This document shows, piece after piece, positions 24,219 to 35,838 of a DNA stretch of 64,000 nucleotides; position 1 is the stretch's first letter; each line of letters begins with the position of its first letter. This DNA is from Mangifera indica (taxonomy: Eukaryota > Streptophyta > Magnoliopsida > Sapindales > Anacardiaceae). The notes under the pieces are model-generated. The model did not search any database. It was not told where the DNA came from and saw only the letters and a program-made list of their open reading frames with translations. Where the stretch lies: assembly GCF_011075055.1 (NCBI RefSeq), contig NC_058137.1, forward strand, positions 11,393,463 through 11,457,462, given 5' to 3'. A program made the translations under genes and the position numbers.

Positions 24219-24752
24219 ACCCTAAGTCAGTTTTTATTTGTTATATCGGGTTAATGAATCATAGTGAAAATTGTCGATTTTATATTTTACCATTAGCCTT
24301 TTTTTCCTTCTTATGAAATTTTTAGTGAGAAGAATTTCAACTTAAATATCAATTAAGTTAAAAAAAATGGTTTCGATAAATTTTATTCTGAATATTATAA
24401 TTTCTTGAATCACTTTTTTAAATATTCCTAAAACTTTTGTGTGTTCCTTAAAATTTGTTAATCTAAAACTTATTAGTCAATTTATCAATCCAATCTTATT
24501 TTCTCTTTACTGATACTTATTTCCTTTTTGCCACACTCATCTCTCACCACATAGCCTGATCTCTCTCTTTATTGTTTTTTTTTCCTTTTTGTCATACACA
24601 TCTTTCGACATAGGGTCTAATTGTTGCGGACTTTTCACTCGCATTGTCTTTGCAATTTTCATCAATGGATAAACTTGTAACTTTCATATTTATCTCCCAT
24701 TGTGCAATATAAAACTGGTTTTCTTTTAATTTCAACTAGCGGATAGGGTTAG

Positions 24753-25190
24753 ATGAATTTCACCACTTTTAATATTATCTTTGTATAGATTGTGTAAGAA
24801 ATTTTTGGATGATACATCATAAAAATTGTGATATACTTTTGAGTATTTGTGTAAGAAATTTTGATTGTGATGACGTTTGAATTTCACCACTTTTTATATT
24901 ATTATTATACAGGTTGTTTTTAAGTAATTTTTGGATAGTGGATTATGAAAACCGTAATTGACTTTTGAATAATTGTATAAAAAATTTTGATTGTGATTAA
25001 TGTTCAAATTTCACCACTTTTTATATTATTATTGTACAGATAGAAATTGTGTTTGATATTTGAATATTTGTATAAGAAATTCTTGCTATGGTTAATGTTT
25101 GAATTTCACATAGATTGCGTAAAAAAAATTTGGATAATGACTTATAAAAATTGTGATTGACGATTAAATATTTGTGTATTAAATGTTTTG
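24753..25190. repeat. Degenerate tandem repeat, about 126-bp period
   Basis: Units start with 'gaatttcaccactttt.atattat' near 24754, 24880 and 25006, with a shortened one near 25101. Each continues with 'taagaaattttggat', a 'cataaaaattgtgat' block and 'gaatatttgtgtaagaaattttgattgtgat'. Not coding; family unknown. Confidence 0.65.
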
Positions 25191-25338
25191 GATATTTATA
25201 TAGACCTTTACCTCTCTGATGTCCCTAACAATATAAAAAAATTATTCATTATTTTTATTATATTAAAAGTTATATCTACTTATTGAATATTTGAATTAAT
25301 TTATAGAATCTTATATTTTTTTCAGTAAATTATTCCAT

Positions 25339-25366
<28 letters not shown>
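25339..25366. repeat. (TA)14 microsatellite
   Basis: Uninterrupted TA dinucleotide run. Confidence 0.95.
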
Positions 25367-25369
<3 letters not shown>

Positions 25370-26242
25370 GCTAAATTACTAATAAAAATATTAAAAACAA
25401 TATTTTTTTAAACAATATCTTTTAGTGATAAAATAAAGATAAAAATTTCAAAAAAAACCTTTAACAATTGGGTAAAGTAATATGAGGGGGAGGATTAAAA
25501 TTCTAAAGCTTAGTGTAGATTGAAATGAGTTGAGTTGACAAGTTGTTGTTTTCTGTTAATAGGTTGTTAATTAGTTACCAATTAAATGTAAGAGTAGTTT
25601 AGCTACTCTTCTTTCTTGTCTATACATAGTATTTATACATTGAGTAAGCACTTTGAGCTATTGACAACGGTTTTCCATTTTTTTTTTTTTTCTGTTTAAT
25701 TGATTATATACCATAAATATGAAGTTGAAATTATAAAATAGTACAAAATTACTTCAAAAATTTTAACACTTTATATAATTTTGAAATAAGCTTATGGAAA
25801 AAGTTCATATAATAAGTTTATAGTCATAGGAAATAAATCACTTACTAAAATATCATATTTACTTTTGATATACAACCAAATAACTTCAAACAAAATTTAT
25901 AATTTTAATTAAATTTTGACTTATAAAACTATCAACAAATAAGAATTTAAAATGAGACTCTATTAGACTGGCTACATTTATATCTATTTTCATATATATT
26001 GTGTTGAGTTCAAGTTTTAGTTTTCGATAGTTTAACTTATGTAACGGTTTTACCATAATTGATATTGATTTGTTTGATGATTTGTCAATGATGATATTTT
26101 CATTTAGCATTGTACAAAAAATTATCACGTTATAGTTATAAATGTTACTTTATATTAGAAAATGTGATTATTGTACTTTTTCATTAATAATGATATTTTT
26201 GTTTAGAATAATATTCATTTTATCAATGAACTTTAGTGTAGG

Positions 26243-26480
26243 AGATGGATGGATTATGATGCATTAAGTGATGAATATCTTGAAGGGGTAAATAACTTTA
26301 TAAATTTTGCATTTAGAAATAAATCAATTCATGAAAAAGTTTCATGTCCTTGCAAAAAGTGTGTTTTACCACTATAGGGATCGATTAGAAATATATGATT
26401 ATCTTGTGGTTGATGACATTGTGTTAGGGTATGATACTTGGTTTTGTCATGGTGAACCAATGCCTACATAGAGTTCTCAT
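26243..26480 (+). pseudogene. CACTA (En/Spm) TNP2 N-terminal fragment (transposase-associated domain)
   Basis: Frame 1 from 26243 reads WMDYDALSDEYLEGVNNFIN, then FAFRNKSIHEKVSCPCKKCV, and ends at a stop near 26378. This is the transposase-associated domain that opens CACTA TNP2 proteins (a WM.. start, YxxGVxxFIxFA, CPCxxC zinc-like pair). After a frameshift, DTWFCHGEPM (about 26430-26460) matches the HGE motif that closes the domain. The catalytic part of TNP2 is not seen. Fragment only. Confidence 0.75.
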
Positions 26481-26789
26481 AGAGATGTCCAAGTAGAACA
26501 AGAAATATTAAGAGATAATACCATGACGGGAATGTTACATAATGTTTTTAGGGTATTGGTACAGGGAATTTTCAAGTTGCCAAAAACCTATTGAGATTTC
26601 TAGGTTTCCGAGATCTAGCAAAGGTAGCAAAATATAATGTAAAATTTTTAAACATATCAAAAATTCCTTAGGATCACGTTTTAGAGTTGATTATCCATGA
26701 ATCAAGGCAAAGAAACCATAGTGTGTTTTAAGAATATGATAATTGCATTTGTAGGCTCATTTAATCTTTACGTGACAATGAACTCGCTA

Positions 26790-26960
26790 TCTAACCCACT
26801 ATGAGGTAATGTCTTGGTATCCATATAAAACATAAACAAAACAGAGGTCGAAACTAATGACTTGAGGCTACTAGGCCTTTATGAATGGAGAAGGTATTCA
26901 GACAAATGGGTGTTCATCTATTGTGTTTGGCAAAAGTTCTAAATTTGTGAAAATCATTTT
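26790..26960 (-). repeat. Small family-C copia LTR fragment
   Basis: 'ctatctaacccactatgaggtaatgtcttggtatccat' and 'gaggctactaggccttta' parallel the distal LTR part at 29640-29730 ('gttatctaacccataataaggcagtgtcttggtatccatg', 'aaagctactaggtta') and, less closely, 6928-6990. Short decayed piece. Confidence 0.5.
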
Positions 26961-27307
26961 ATATTTATAGAACACGATAAAAGGTCGTTCATAGCGCGTG
27001 AACGGTTGTTCATCCTTTATTCTCATTGTTTACTCAATGAGTCATTAAACTCTTATTTTGATTATAACAAAATAATGTGTCTAAGCATACTGACTAATGA
27101 CTTTATTTGAGTGTGAATTTCGATTGTAAGAATTTTTCTAATGCATTTGAAGAAGTATCAAAATAGAAATTAAAAACAAAGTTCAAATGAATAATTCTTG
27201 AAGATTTGAAGAAAATCTCAAGTTTAAGTAGATTTTTTTTGTAATCTTAAAGTATTAATTTTGATTAAAATATTTATTTGTATGTGAAAACTCTCACAAA
27301 AATTTGT

Positions 27308-27655
27308 TTTCATATCTTTCACACTTTAGGGGTTAAAGTGTCATTTTTCAAACCTAATGAGTTAAGCGATTTTTATCAATTCTAATGACCTATTTGAAAT
27401 TATAAAGTTTTGTAAACTAAAATATCATATCTCAATTTTAGGTTTAAATAATTTTTCCAAAAATATGTTAAATTGATATTTTTCATATCTTTCAAATTTT
27501 GAGTAAAAAGTCATTTTTTAAACTTAATGAATTAAACCAATTTTTATCAAATTCCAATAGCTCATTTGAAATTATAAAGTTTTGTTGACTAAAATTTCAT
27601 ATCTCAAAGTTGGCTTTGAAAAAGTTTTCCAAAATGGGTTAAATTGTCATTTGTC
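27308..27655. repeat. Two-copy tandem repeat, about 173-bp unit
   Basis: The block 'tttcatatctttca.a.tttgg/gagt.aaa..gtcattttt.aaac.taatga.ttaa' starts at 27308 and again at 27481. It continues with 'catttgaaattataaagttttgt..actaaaat.tcatatctcaa' in both copies. It lies just before LTR-like sequence and may be part of that element. Confidence 0.6.
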
Positions 27656-27689
27656 AAAGTTTTAGGATAGAAATGTAGTTTTTCAGAAC

Positions 27690-28610
27690 TTCGACAGGCA
27701 AAGCACAATAAATTTTTTTGACCGAATTTGACCAACTGAATTTTTTGATAGTAGTTGTTGGATTATTTAAACGTCATGTATTTTTGCTTTCAAAAATGTG
27801 GTCTAATTGACTGAATTAAGTAATGAAATTTCTAATGGCTAATGTCACGTAGATGTCAAAGAAGTGTCATGTCACATCCAATTAACTGAAATATATTTGG
27901 TCGACTAAATTTTGCATTTTTTGAAAAACTAAAACAATTAGTTTTTTACATAATGATAACTTTCATTATTTTTCCCTACATAAACTCAATCAAATCCACT
28001 TAAGAATAACTTTTGCAACCAAGAATTTTAATATATTTGAGAGCAAAACATTCTTAAGCTATTCACTTGTGAATCTTTCTCTCTAATTAAACCTTGCTTA
28101 TACAACTTTCTTGATTATATTTTCTTTAGGTTGTATTAAGTTTAAACTTTCATATACACTCTTTGAGAGAGATGATATTTTGAATTTATACAAATTTGTG
28201 TTATAAAAGAATGAGTTTCACTTTTGTTGAGGCTAGAGAAAATTTTTAGTAAGAGAAATTGAGTTCTAGTTCTTGTAGAGGTTAATAGTACATTGAAAGC
28301 TATTTGTATCATAAAGAAAAATTTGGTTAGGGTTTTGTCAACCAAGGATAAATGAAATACTTCAAGGAGATAGTTTGGATAAATGGAAGTAAGCTGGGTT
28401 GCATCAAACCACTCTTGACATATTATGTGTATCTTAATTGTGTTAATTAATTGCAATAACTCTTGACATTCTCATAAATTGCATTAAAATAGTCAGTATT
28501 CATTAAGTTGTATAAATTGCTTTAAACCTTTAATTTGGAAAAATTATTTTAAAAAGCCTAATTCACCCCCTCCCCCTCTTAGGTCATTCGATCTTTCACT
28601 TATCTCATAC
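27690..28610 (+). repeat. Copia LTR of SIRE/Angela type (3' part)
   Basis: The tail 'aaaaagcctaattcaccccctccccctcttagg' (28551-28583) is the diagnostic '...AAGCCTATTCACCCCCCTCTAGG' segment near the end of SIRE/Angela-type copia LTRs. The upstream part contains 'ctacataaactcaatc' in a promoter-like position (27966-27981). The expected PBS (TGGTATCAGAGC) after the tail is not present, so this is probably a solo or truncated LTR. The 104-codon minus frame at 28142-28456 is a chance frame in the LTR. Confidence 0.6.
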
Positions 28611-28639
28611 AATCTATGATTTATTTGGATTTTAGGCAC

Positions 28640-30675
28640 GAATTTAGATGAAACTAGCGTAAAGTTTTATCCTAATCTATGTTACCTTGAATAGACATTC
28701 ATGGTTTATGAATGGCCTTCTTGGTAAAAAGGAAAGTCAAATTGAGCTAATTCAATCCTATTAGCAAGCCTAATGTATTCATAATTTCTTCTACATTCAA
28801 ATACCTCAAGATTATCACCAAATAACCTCATACCTCTGAAGTCTGAATCAACTCTTATATGTGTGTGACTCATAAGCTTTTTATCAAACTAGTAGTATTT
28901 GGATTCAAATTGAATATAAACATAAACCAAGATTGGCTTTTAGCAAGACATCATAGCCACTTGGCTAACAATGTGTCAATAAACAACTCTAAGCTTTATT
29001 AACTTTACGATTACGCACAATATGATCTCTTTGTGTCTATTTCAGCAATTCCTTGATATTAATTTATGCACATTAATAACCGAACAATTTGGATTGGGCT
29101 TTGACACAATCCCATGTGGCCATAGACTCAAGTGTTCATCGATGCCTTTCAATGTTCTCATTCAAGATATCACCTCCTATACTAAAAGTGACAAATCTTC
29201 TATTGATCCATCATAGCTTTCATATAGATCTTAATATGGCCAAACATCACCTTTATGGTTACCCTAATTATGGTTGTATGCTGGATAACATTAAACCATA
29301 CTGATCTTTGTGCAAGATAGTTTGATGACTTCAAGTCTAAGGATCACATGTACCAATGAGTTAAAAGATTTATTCTATAAACACTGAAGTAACCATCCAT
29401 ATAAAAATCCTTTTATCGAATCAGTTTAATAAACACATTTGTTGTTAGGTTTTCAGGTTGTTGAATATGACAAGACAATGGAATATATTACAAAAATTTA
29501 GAGATATCCTGAAAACCTCACCAAAGATCACGTTACTGAGAATAATTTCATGAATATGCAATAAACATCCATAGGGTGTTTAGAGATCAATACTTGCGTT
29601 AGACAACTACTCTAAATTTTTCATGTGGCAATGAGATCGTTATCTAACCCATAATAAGGCAGTGTCTTGGTATCCATGTGAAGCATGGACTTGGAGCGGC
29701 TTGAACTATGCACTAAAAGCTACTAGGTTATATGGATAATGTATGAGTATATTGGGATTTATGCTTGATGGCTAGGGTTTATATCGAATGCTTTTAAATT
29801 CTAAAATCTCGATATGATCAATCACTACCTTTACGATACCCTATTACAATGGCATATTGGATAGTATCGAATCATACTGATCTTTGTACAAAACGGTCTG
29901 TTGACCTTAAATCTAAGGACAACATATACTTGTGAGTTAGAGGATTTATTTTCATAGACACAAGAATAACCATACATCTGAAAATCTGTTTGATAGGTTT
30001 GTTCGATGAATACATCTACAACATGCATACATCTATTACACCAAGCCATCAGTTAACAACTTCAACATGTAAGAATTGTTGTTACTTTTCGGTAGGATCG
30101 TTCAACAATATGATAATCATATCACTATTACTTATGCCCTGGGTCATAATAATATTGAGATTACAAATGTTTCTAAAATGACATTCTGGTGTGTCATAGG
30201 ATTTCCACGATTAGTCGTTTAATCCCCTTCCATAATTTTATCATTTTAAGGACACATTATTCTTACAAACATATTACACTAAAACTTAACATGCATGAAT
30301 AATAGATAACCTTTTATTAATAAATAATGAGATTACACAATCACAAATGAACAAACCGATTGACTCTAGGGCAATATCTTAACACCTACAACGTACACCT
30401 ATATGTTGTACTAAGTTGTCAACTAATAGCTTTAACACATAGGAACCGTCACCACTTTTCAGTGGAGTTGCTTAACACTATGATAATTTCATCACTATTA
30501 CTTGTGTTTTTGGTAAAAGTAATATCAACATTACGGACGTTTCTAGAATTATCATCTATTATTCGTATAAACATATTATATACACATTAATATGAATGAA
30601 TAATAAATACCTTTTATTAATAAATAAATAAATTACAATATACATCAATACAAATCAATTAGCTCTATCCTAACA
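28640..30675 (-). repeat. Family-C copia 3' LTR interrupted by a second LTR
   Basis: 28640-29442 follows the LTR at 7530-8210 in the same orientation ('ataaaccaagattggc', 'ttagcaagacatcatagccac', 'aatatggccaaacatcacc'). At 29443 it is interrupted by another LTR. It resumes at 30385 with 'cctacaacgtacacctatatgttgtact', the exact continuation of 'aataaacacattt'. It ends at 30675, where the minus strand reads TGTTAGGATAGAGCTAATTG beside a polypurine tract (30676-30692). Confidence 0.6.
29443..30384 (-). repeat. Nested solo copia LTR inside another copia LTR
   Basis: Begins TGTTAGGTTTTCAGG and ends CTTAACA (minus-strand start TGTTAAGATATTGCCCTAGA), complete TG...CA ends of family C. It is inserted within the LTR described for 28640-30675. 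The middle is shortened around 29760-29810. Flanking pentamers TTTGT and CCTAC could be a decayed TSD (both derivable from TCTAC by transitions) but do not match as they stand. Confidence 0.55.
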
Positions 30676-30689
30676 ATCTCCTATTTGTA

Positions 30690-31200
30690 TTATAACCAAT
30701 CACTCATATGTCTAATTCCATATGTGGCTACATGTCTATTATACTTCTACTACGACAAAGGCTTGGTTAATGGGTCTACCAAATTATCATCTATGACAAC
30801 CCTCACAATCTGTGCATCTCTATGTTGAACGATCTTTTGTATAAAGTGATATTGTTTGAGTATGTGTTTCGACTTCTGATGAGACCTTGGTTCCTTTGCT
30901 TGAGCAATGACTTCATTGTTGTCACAATGAAGCTTGATTGGTTTGGCAATACTAAGAACCATTCCAAGTTATATGATGAACTTTTTCATCCAAATAGCTT
31001 CCTTTGTCATATTAGAAAGGGTAATGTACTTGGATTTTTGTTGTAAAGTCAACAATTGTATTTTGCTTAGAGTTTTTCTAGCTAACTACATTACCATTCA
31101 AACAAAACACAAATCTCAATAAGTTTAAAGTCTTTTTCATACACTTAGAACGTATCATTAGTCTTTCTCGGGTACTTTAGTATATTATTGATAGTTGTAC
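30690..31200 (-). pseudogene. Copia RNase H C-terminal fragment, copy 1
   Basis: The minus-strand frame 30750-30962 reads KPIKLHCDNNEVIAQAKEPR, then SHQKSKHILKQYHFIQKIV, and ends in DDNLVDPLTKPLS. This is the very end of copia RNase H with the conserved CDNN, SKHI and D(P/I)xTKPL motifs. It directly adjoins the polypurine tract and 3' LTR on its left, so the order is right for a minus-strand element. Upstream frames decay beyond 31100. RNase H would remove element RNA during cDNA synthesis; this copy has no RT. Confidence 0.85.
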
Positions 31201-31999
31201 AGTGTTTTTCATCTAAATCAGATTGATATTTGCTATAACATATGTCTGTGAGTTAGAGAGTTTATTTTCATAGACATAAGAGTAACCATCTGTCTGAAAA
31301 TCCTCTTGAAAAGTTTGTTCGATGAATACATCTACAATGTGCACACATCTGTTGCACTAAGCCATCAGTTAACAACTTCAACATGTGAGAATTGTTGCTA
31401 TTTTTCGGTGGGATCACTCAACAATATGATAATCTCAATATTATTACTTATGTTATTGGTCATAATAATATCGAGATTACAAACGTTTCTAGAATGACCA
31501 TCTGGTGTGTCATAAGGTTTCTACAATCAGTTGTTTAATCCCCTTGCTAAAATTTTACTATATTCTAAGGACATATTTTTCTTACGAACATATTATATTT
31601 AACATTAATATGCATAAATAATAGAGAACCTTTTATTAATAAATAATTAAATTACACAATTACAAATGAACAAACCGATTGACTGTAGGGCATTATTCTA
31701 ACACTTACAATATGCACTCATGTATTACATCAAGTCATCAACTAATAGCTTTTACACATAAGAACTATCACCACTTTTCAGTGCAGTCACTCAACACTAT
31801 AATAATTTTATCACTATTACTTTTGTCTTTGGTCAAAGTAATATCAAAATTGCGAACGTTTTTAAAATGGTTAGATATTATTTGTATGAAAATATTATGT
31901 ACACATTAATATGAATAAATAATAAAAAATTTTTACTAATAAATAAATAAATTATAATATACATCAGTACAAATCAATTGGCTTTATCCTAACAATCTC

Positions 32000-32440
32000 T
32001 TATTTTTATTATAATCAGTCATTCATATGTCTAATTTCATATGTGGCTACATGTCTATTATGCTTCAACTACGATGGAGACTTGGTCAATGAGTCTACCA
32101 AATTGTCATCTGTGTCAACCCTTATAATTTGCACTTCTAGTTAGACCTTGGTTCCTTTGCCTGAGCAATGACTCCATTGTTCTCGCAATAGAGCTCAATT
32201 GGTTCAGTAATATTAAGAAGCATTCCAAGTTATGTGATGAACTTCTTGATTCAAATAGCTTCCTTTGCCACTTCAGAGAGGACAATGTACTTGGAGTTCC
32301 GTTGTAAAATCAACAATTGTATTTTGAATGGAGCATTTCAGCTAACTACATTACTATTCAAACAAAATAGAAGTCTCAATGAGCTCAAGTTCTCCTTCAT
32401 ACACCAAGAATATATCATTAGTCTACTTTAGGATATTATT
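32000..32440 (-). pseudogene. Copia RNase H C-terminal fragment, copy 2
   Basis: Duplicate of the 30690-31130 segment with more stops and a 60-base deletion. 'catatgtggctacatgtctattat' and 'gaccttggttcctttgc.tgagcaatgact' are shared. The SKHI-containing stretch is missing between 'aatttgcact' (about 32135) and 'tctagttagacc'. Confidence 0.7.
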
Positions 32441-32488
32441 GATAGTTATCTAATGCTTTTCACTTAGATTAAATTGATATTTGCTACA

Positions 32489-34080
32489 AACGTTTAAGGC
32501 ATGTGAGACATTAGCCCTTATACATTGAATAATAGACATGATTGATCCTATCACAGATGTGTATGAGATCTAACTCATCTTATCTTTCCCAAATTGTGTC
32601 TAGGAATACATCTATTTTAAGAGATAAACACCATGGAACATGCGCATAAATCTTTTCTTGGGTCCAACCATACCTCCAAGGCTCTACCATTGTTTTATTA
32701 ATCAACTATTGAAATTTAAAAAAAAGAAAAAACCACCAAACATTGAGTAAAAGAAATAATATAAAAGAAAAAAAATACAATAACACAAATAATTTTTTAT
32801 ATGAAAAACTTTTTCAAAGAAAGCAAAAAAACTATGGGATCTAATGATCAACTTAAATCTAATATAATTTATATTAGTCATAATCCATGAAAAATATTTC
32901 ACACAAATTTAGAGCTCAATCATAATTTTGACACAAGTGAAATGCACAAAGGTTTACAAAATGATTAATTAAATTTATTTGATAAATAGTTTATCTTCAA
33001 GTTTTATAATTTTAAATTCAATCGTTAAATCAAAATTTAATTATCTAGATTAAAGATTCAAATGTCTTGTTGTGTACTAATCAAAACTCATGTTAGAATA
33101 GTATTTTAAATATTTGAATATTAATTATTTAAGTTAAGATGACTTTTCGAAAAACTAAAACCTTGTCTTTTGAAACGAAATCGTAACATATGGTTGTCAA
33201 AATCAAATTGAAGATCTAGGGAAAGAAATCTGATTACTAAAATTAGTTTTCTTGATTTCAATTTATATGGGTTTTGGGTTTTTTTACGAATGTTTTGTTT
33301 GGGAAATGGACTAATTCAATTCTACACTAGGTTTAGAGTTTTATTTTATACCAAGACAATTATACCCCTTTAATTCTAATCGCAGGCTCATTTGAGAGTG
33401 GACCAGGAACACATTTTAAAATTATTTGTCCACTTTTGTTTGTAATTAAGGATGAGTCTAGGTTATATTCAATCTTTTCCAATTTAAAAGTGGGTTTATA
33501 TAGTTTTTCTTATATTTTTTAAAATTTGAGAGTGGATTTGAACCTACCTTAAAAAAACCCAAGTCTGCCCCTACTAACACACATCTCAAATTTGTTAGTG
33601 TAATCATTATACTAGTCAGATTTAGAATTACATTTGTTAGTGTAATCTTTTAATGATGTCAAGGGGTGATGTGTTTCAATCGAGTAAATAAGTCTAAAAC
33701 ACCTTATGGATATTTGTGGCTTTGATTCTATCAACCTTTGGACTCAAATAGCAATGAAGTTGTTTCATGATCATCTAGACAATCATTATATGAATTGCAA
33801 TTGACATTTCTTTTGTTTCCGAATTTAGTGTTGACATACAATATATATGCTATGTATTATGGACTTACATTGATTAAATGATATCCAAAATTAGTGTTAA
33901 CACGCAACATCCCCGATCTCGTAGTACATCTCATTGATTGCAATTTTTGTGCTCCAAAATAATGTGGATACTGTTCTATCCAAGGTCAATCCATCGTTAG
34001 TCATGTCGCAGTAAATTATAACTATTCTTTTGTTTCTCTCTATAATTATAACTATTTATTGTTTTCCTACATCATAATTA
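32489..34080. other. No gene recognised
   Basis: AT-rich. The first 200 bases may still belong to the minus-strand copia interior. The remainder shows no frames or repeat ends I can support. Confidence 0.35.
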
Positions 34081-34084
34081 TACA

Positions 34085-34215
34085 GCCACTGAATGTTTTG
34101 CCACTGTTCTATCCAAGGTCAAGCTTTCTGGCAAGGCGGAAGTGCAGCCACCGAATGTTTTGAGAAAAAAGACTAAAAATTTGTCATCACCAACAGTAAT
34201 CTCAATCAAACATCA
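34085..34215 (+). pseudogene. Diverged exon-like repeat unit (outlying copy)
   Basis: 'caaggtcaagctttctggcaaggcggaagtgcagccaccgaatgttttgag' aligns with the cores of the tandem units at 35.06-35.75 kb ('...caagctctcaagcctagcgaaggagaaag...gcggccactgcaaatgttttgag'). The plus frame stays open across the shared part (KVKLSGKAEVQPPNVLRKK). A short second echo 'cagccactgaatgttttg' begins at 34083. Function unknown. Confidence 0.4.
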
Positions 34216-35049
34216 GTTTCAACCCTAGTTAATATATAGGAAAAAAAATATACAAATTATACAGATATAATACAACAAATAATAAAAAATATATTTGTAA
34301 AAATTGCCTCTAAAATTTTCATACAAGAAAAATACAATATATGTATATATGGATTTAATACGACACATACTCAATAATACATTTTTAAAATGACAGTAAT
34401 ATCATAATAATTTTAATACTTTTTATAAATCTTCTATTAAAATTCAATATAACAATTTAAATAAAAGTATTTAATTAACTATTAAATCTAATATCACATA
34501 ATATATAATCAAAAATTTTTGCACAACCCACAAGGGAGAAAAATGTAAAATTAAAACTAAGAATGATAAAAAAAATATTGTTGGGTTTTTTTGAATGGTA
34601 GTAATATTTTCATAAATAATTGAAAATGAAAAAGATAATTTTAAACTTTAAGTTTAACCAAAAATTTAAAAATACAACAAACATAAAATATAACATATAA
34701 TTCACATTTAATACAAGAAGGGTGTAAAATACATGTTTAATATGTTTTAGGTTCAAAAATTCTTTTAAACATGTTTAATATAAGAATAATACAAGAATGC
34801 AAATAATATACGTATTTATTAACTAGGCTTTTAACCCCATTTTAAACGGAAGTATAAAAATATATTATCAAAAAGTAGGGAACCCATCATAATTCTTTGG
34901 AAAATATATTAACTATAAAAGCATTAAAATAACTCGATAGGGAGCATTCAATGTGAAACAATTAGGGGTTTCTAACCTAGTCATTAACAAAAGATAAAAT
35001 CATGCTCACAAACTCATTTTTCTAGGCCTAAGAGTAACTAATTATGTTC

Positions 35050-35790
35050 AATGCAATGAAATTAATAAAAGCTTGAGCCCATACAAGGAAGGATTAAAGC
35101 AGCACAACCTCATAACCCAAGCAAAGGTGAAAGCTCTCAGGCTACCTCTGCAAATGATCACAGAAGCAAGCCTTCAAATTAGTCATCATCAACATGTTAA
35201 TACAACTCTGACCTTATACTACATCATGTAATTAATTTTACTTGCACTGACAACAAACATTACAAAACTATGCAATGCTAATACACCACAAACAAAGTAG
35301 CAAACAGACACTTGCGATTAAGGTCTCAGATATCCAGGGAAGGATAAAAGCAACACAAGCTCTCAAGCCTAGCGAAGGAGAAAGCTCTCAGGCGGCCACT
35401 GCAAATGTTTTGAGAAACAAGCCTTCAGGTATGTCATCAGCAACATAATAAAACAACTCTACCATGTATACTACATCAAGTAATAAAATTCACTGCACAA
35501 TGAGAACACGTTAAATAACAACGCAATGATAACAACCCACAAAAAAACTAGCAAATTGCCAGCAACGATTAAGGTCTCAGACACCCAAGGACGGATGAAC
35601 GCAGCACAAGCTCTCAAGCCCGGCGAAGGCGAAAACTTTCAGGCGGCCACTGTGAATGTTTTTGAGAAACAAGCATTAAAAACATCCTCATTGACCTCAG
35701 CACGATCCGTATATCATGTTAACCGATATTAAATCACATGAAAGCAACATTAAGCCAATAACCATACTGTGAATGTAGATAATATGCCAG
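35050..35790 (+). repeat. Three tandem 251-bp units with an exon-like core
   Basis: Units repeat at 251-bp spacing: 'ggaaggat(t/a)aaagcagcac' at about 35087 and 35338, and 'gattaaggtctcaga' at 35316 and 35567. Each has a core of about 105 bases that stays open in the same plus frame: GRIKAAQPHNPSKGESSQAT (copy 1), GRIKATQALKPSEGESSQAA (copy 2), GRMNAAQALKPGEGENFQAA (copy 3). Copy 2 ends in CAG/GTATGT, a good splice donor. The core is more GC-rich than the surroundings. It looks like tandemly duplicated exons of an unrecognised gene or pseudogene. Only copy 3 extends to a 68-codon frame (35526-35732). Confidence 0.55.
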
Positions 35791-35838
35791 TGATCCCCAA
35801 AGAGTTTAGAAAGAGATAAAAGAGCACAATTTTTAAAA

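Larger units (their letters stand above)
29923..32488. repeat. Tandem duplication of about 1.3 kb (LTR junction plus RNase H)
   Basis: 29923-31238 and 31239-32488 align end to end at a fairly constant offset of about 1,316-1,319 bases. For example, 'aacaaaccgattgact' ends at 30364 and again at 31683; 'cctaacaatctc' is at about 30669 and 31990; 'tgatatttgcta' is at about 31224 and 32477. Each copy contains the end of the nested LTR, the resumed outer LTR, the polypurine tract and the RNase H fragment. The duplication therefore happened after the nested insertion. Confidence 0.75.

Noticed and set aside
22405..25190. CRISPR-like arrays
   Set aside because: Repeats are long, degenerate and contiguous with no constant spacers; this is a plant nuclear sequence.
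28142..28456. 104-codon minus-strand frame
   Set aside because: Falls inside the SIRE/Angela-type LTR; no family resemblance.
35050..35790. Tandem box C/D snoRNA genes on the minus strand
   Set aside because: TGATGA- and CTGA-like boxes can be found in copy 2, but copies 1 and 3 each lack one of them and no terminal stem is kept; the conserved plus-strand frame is a better explanation.
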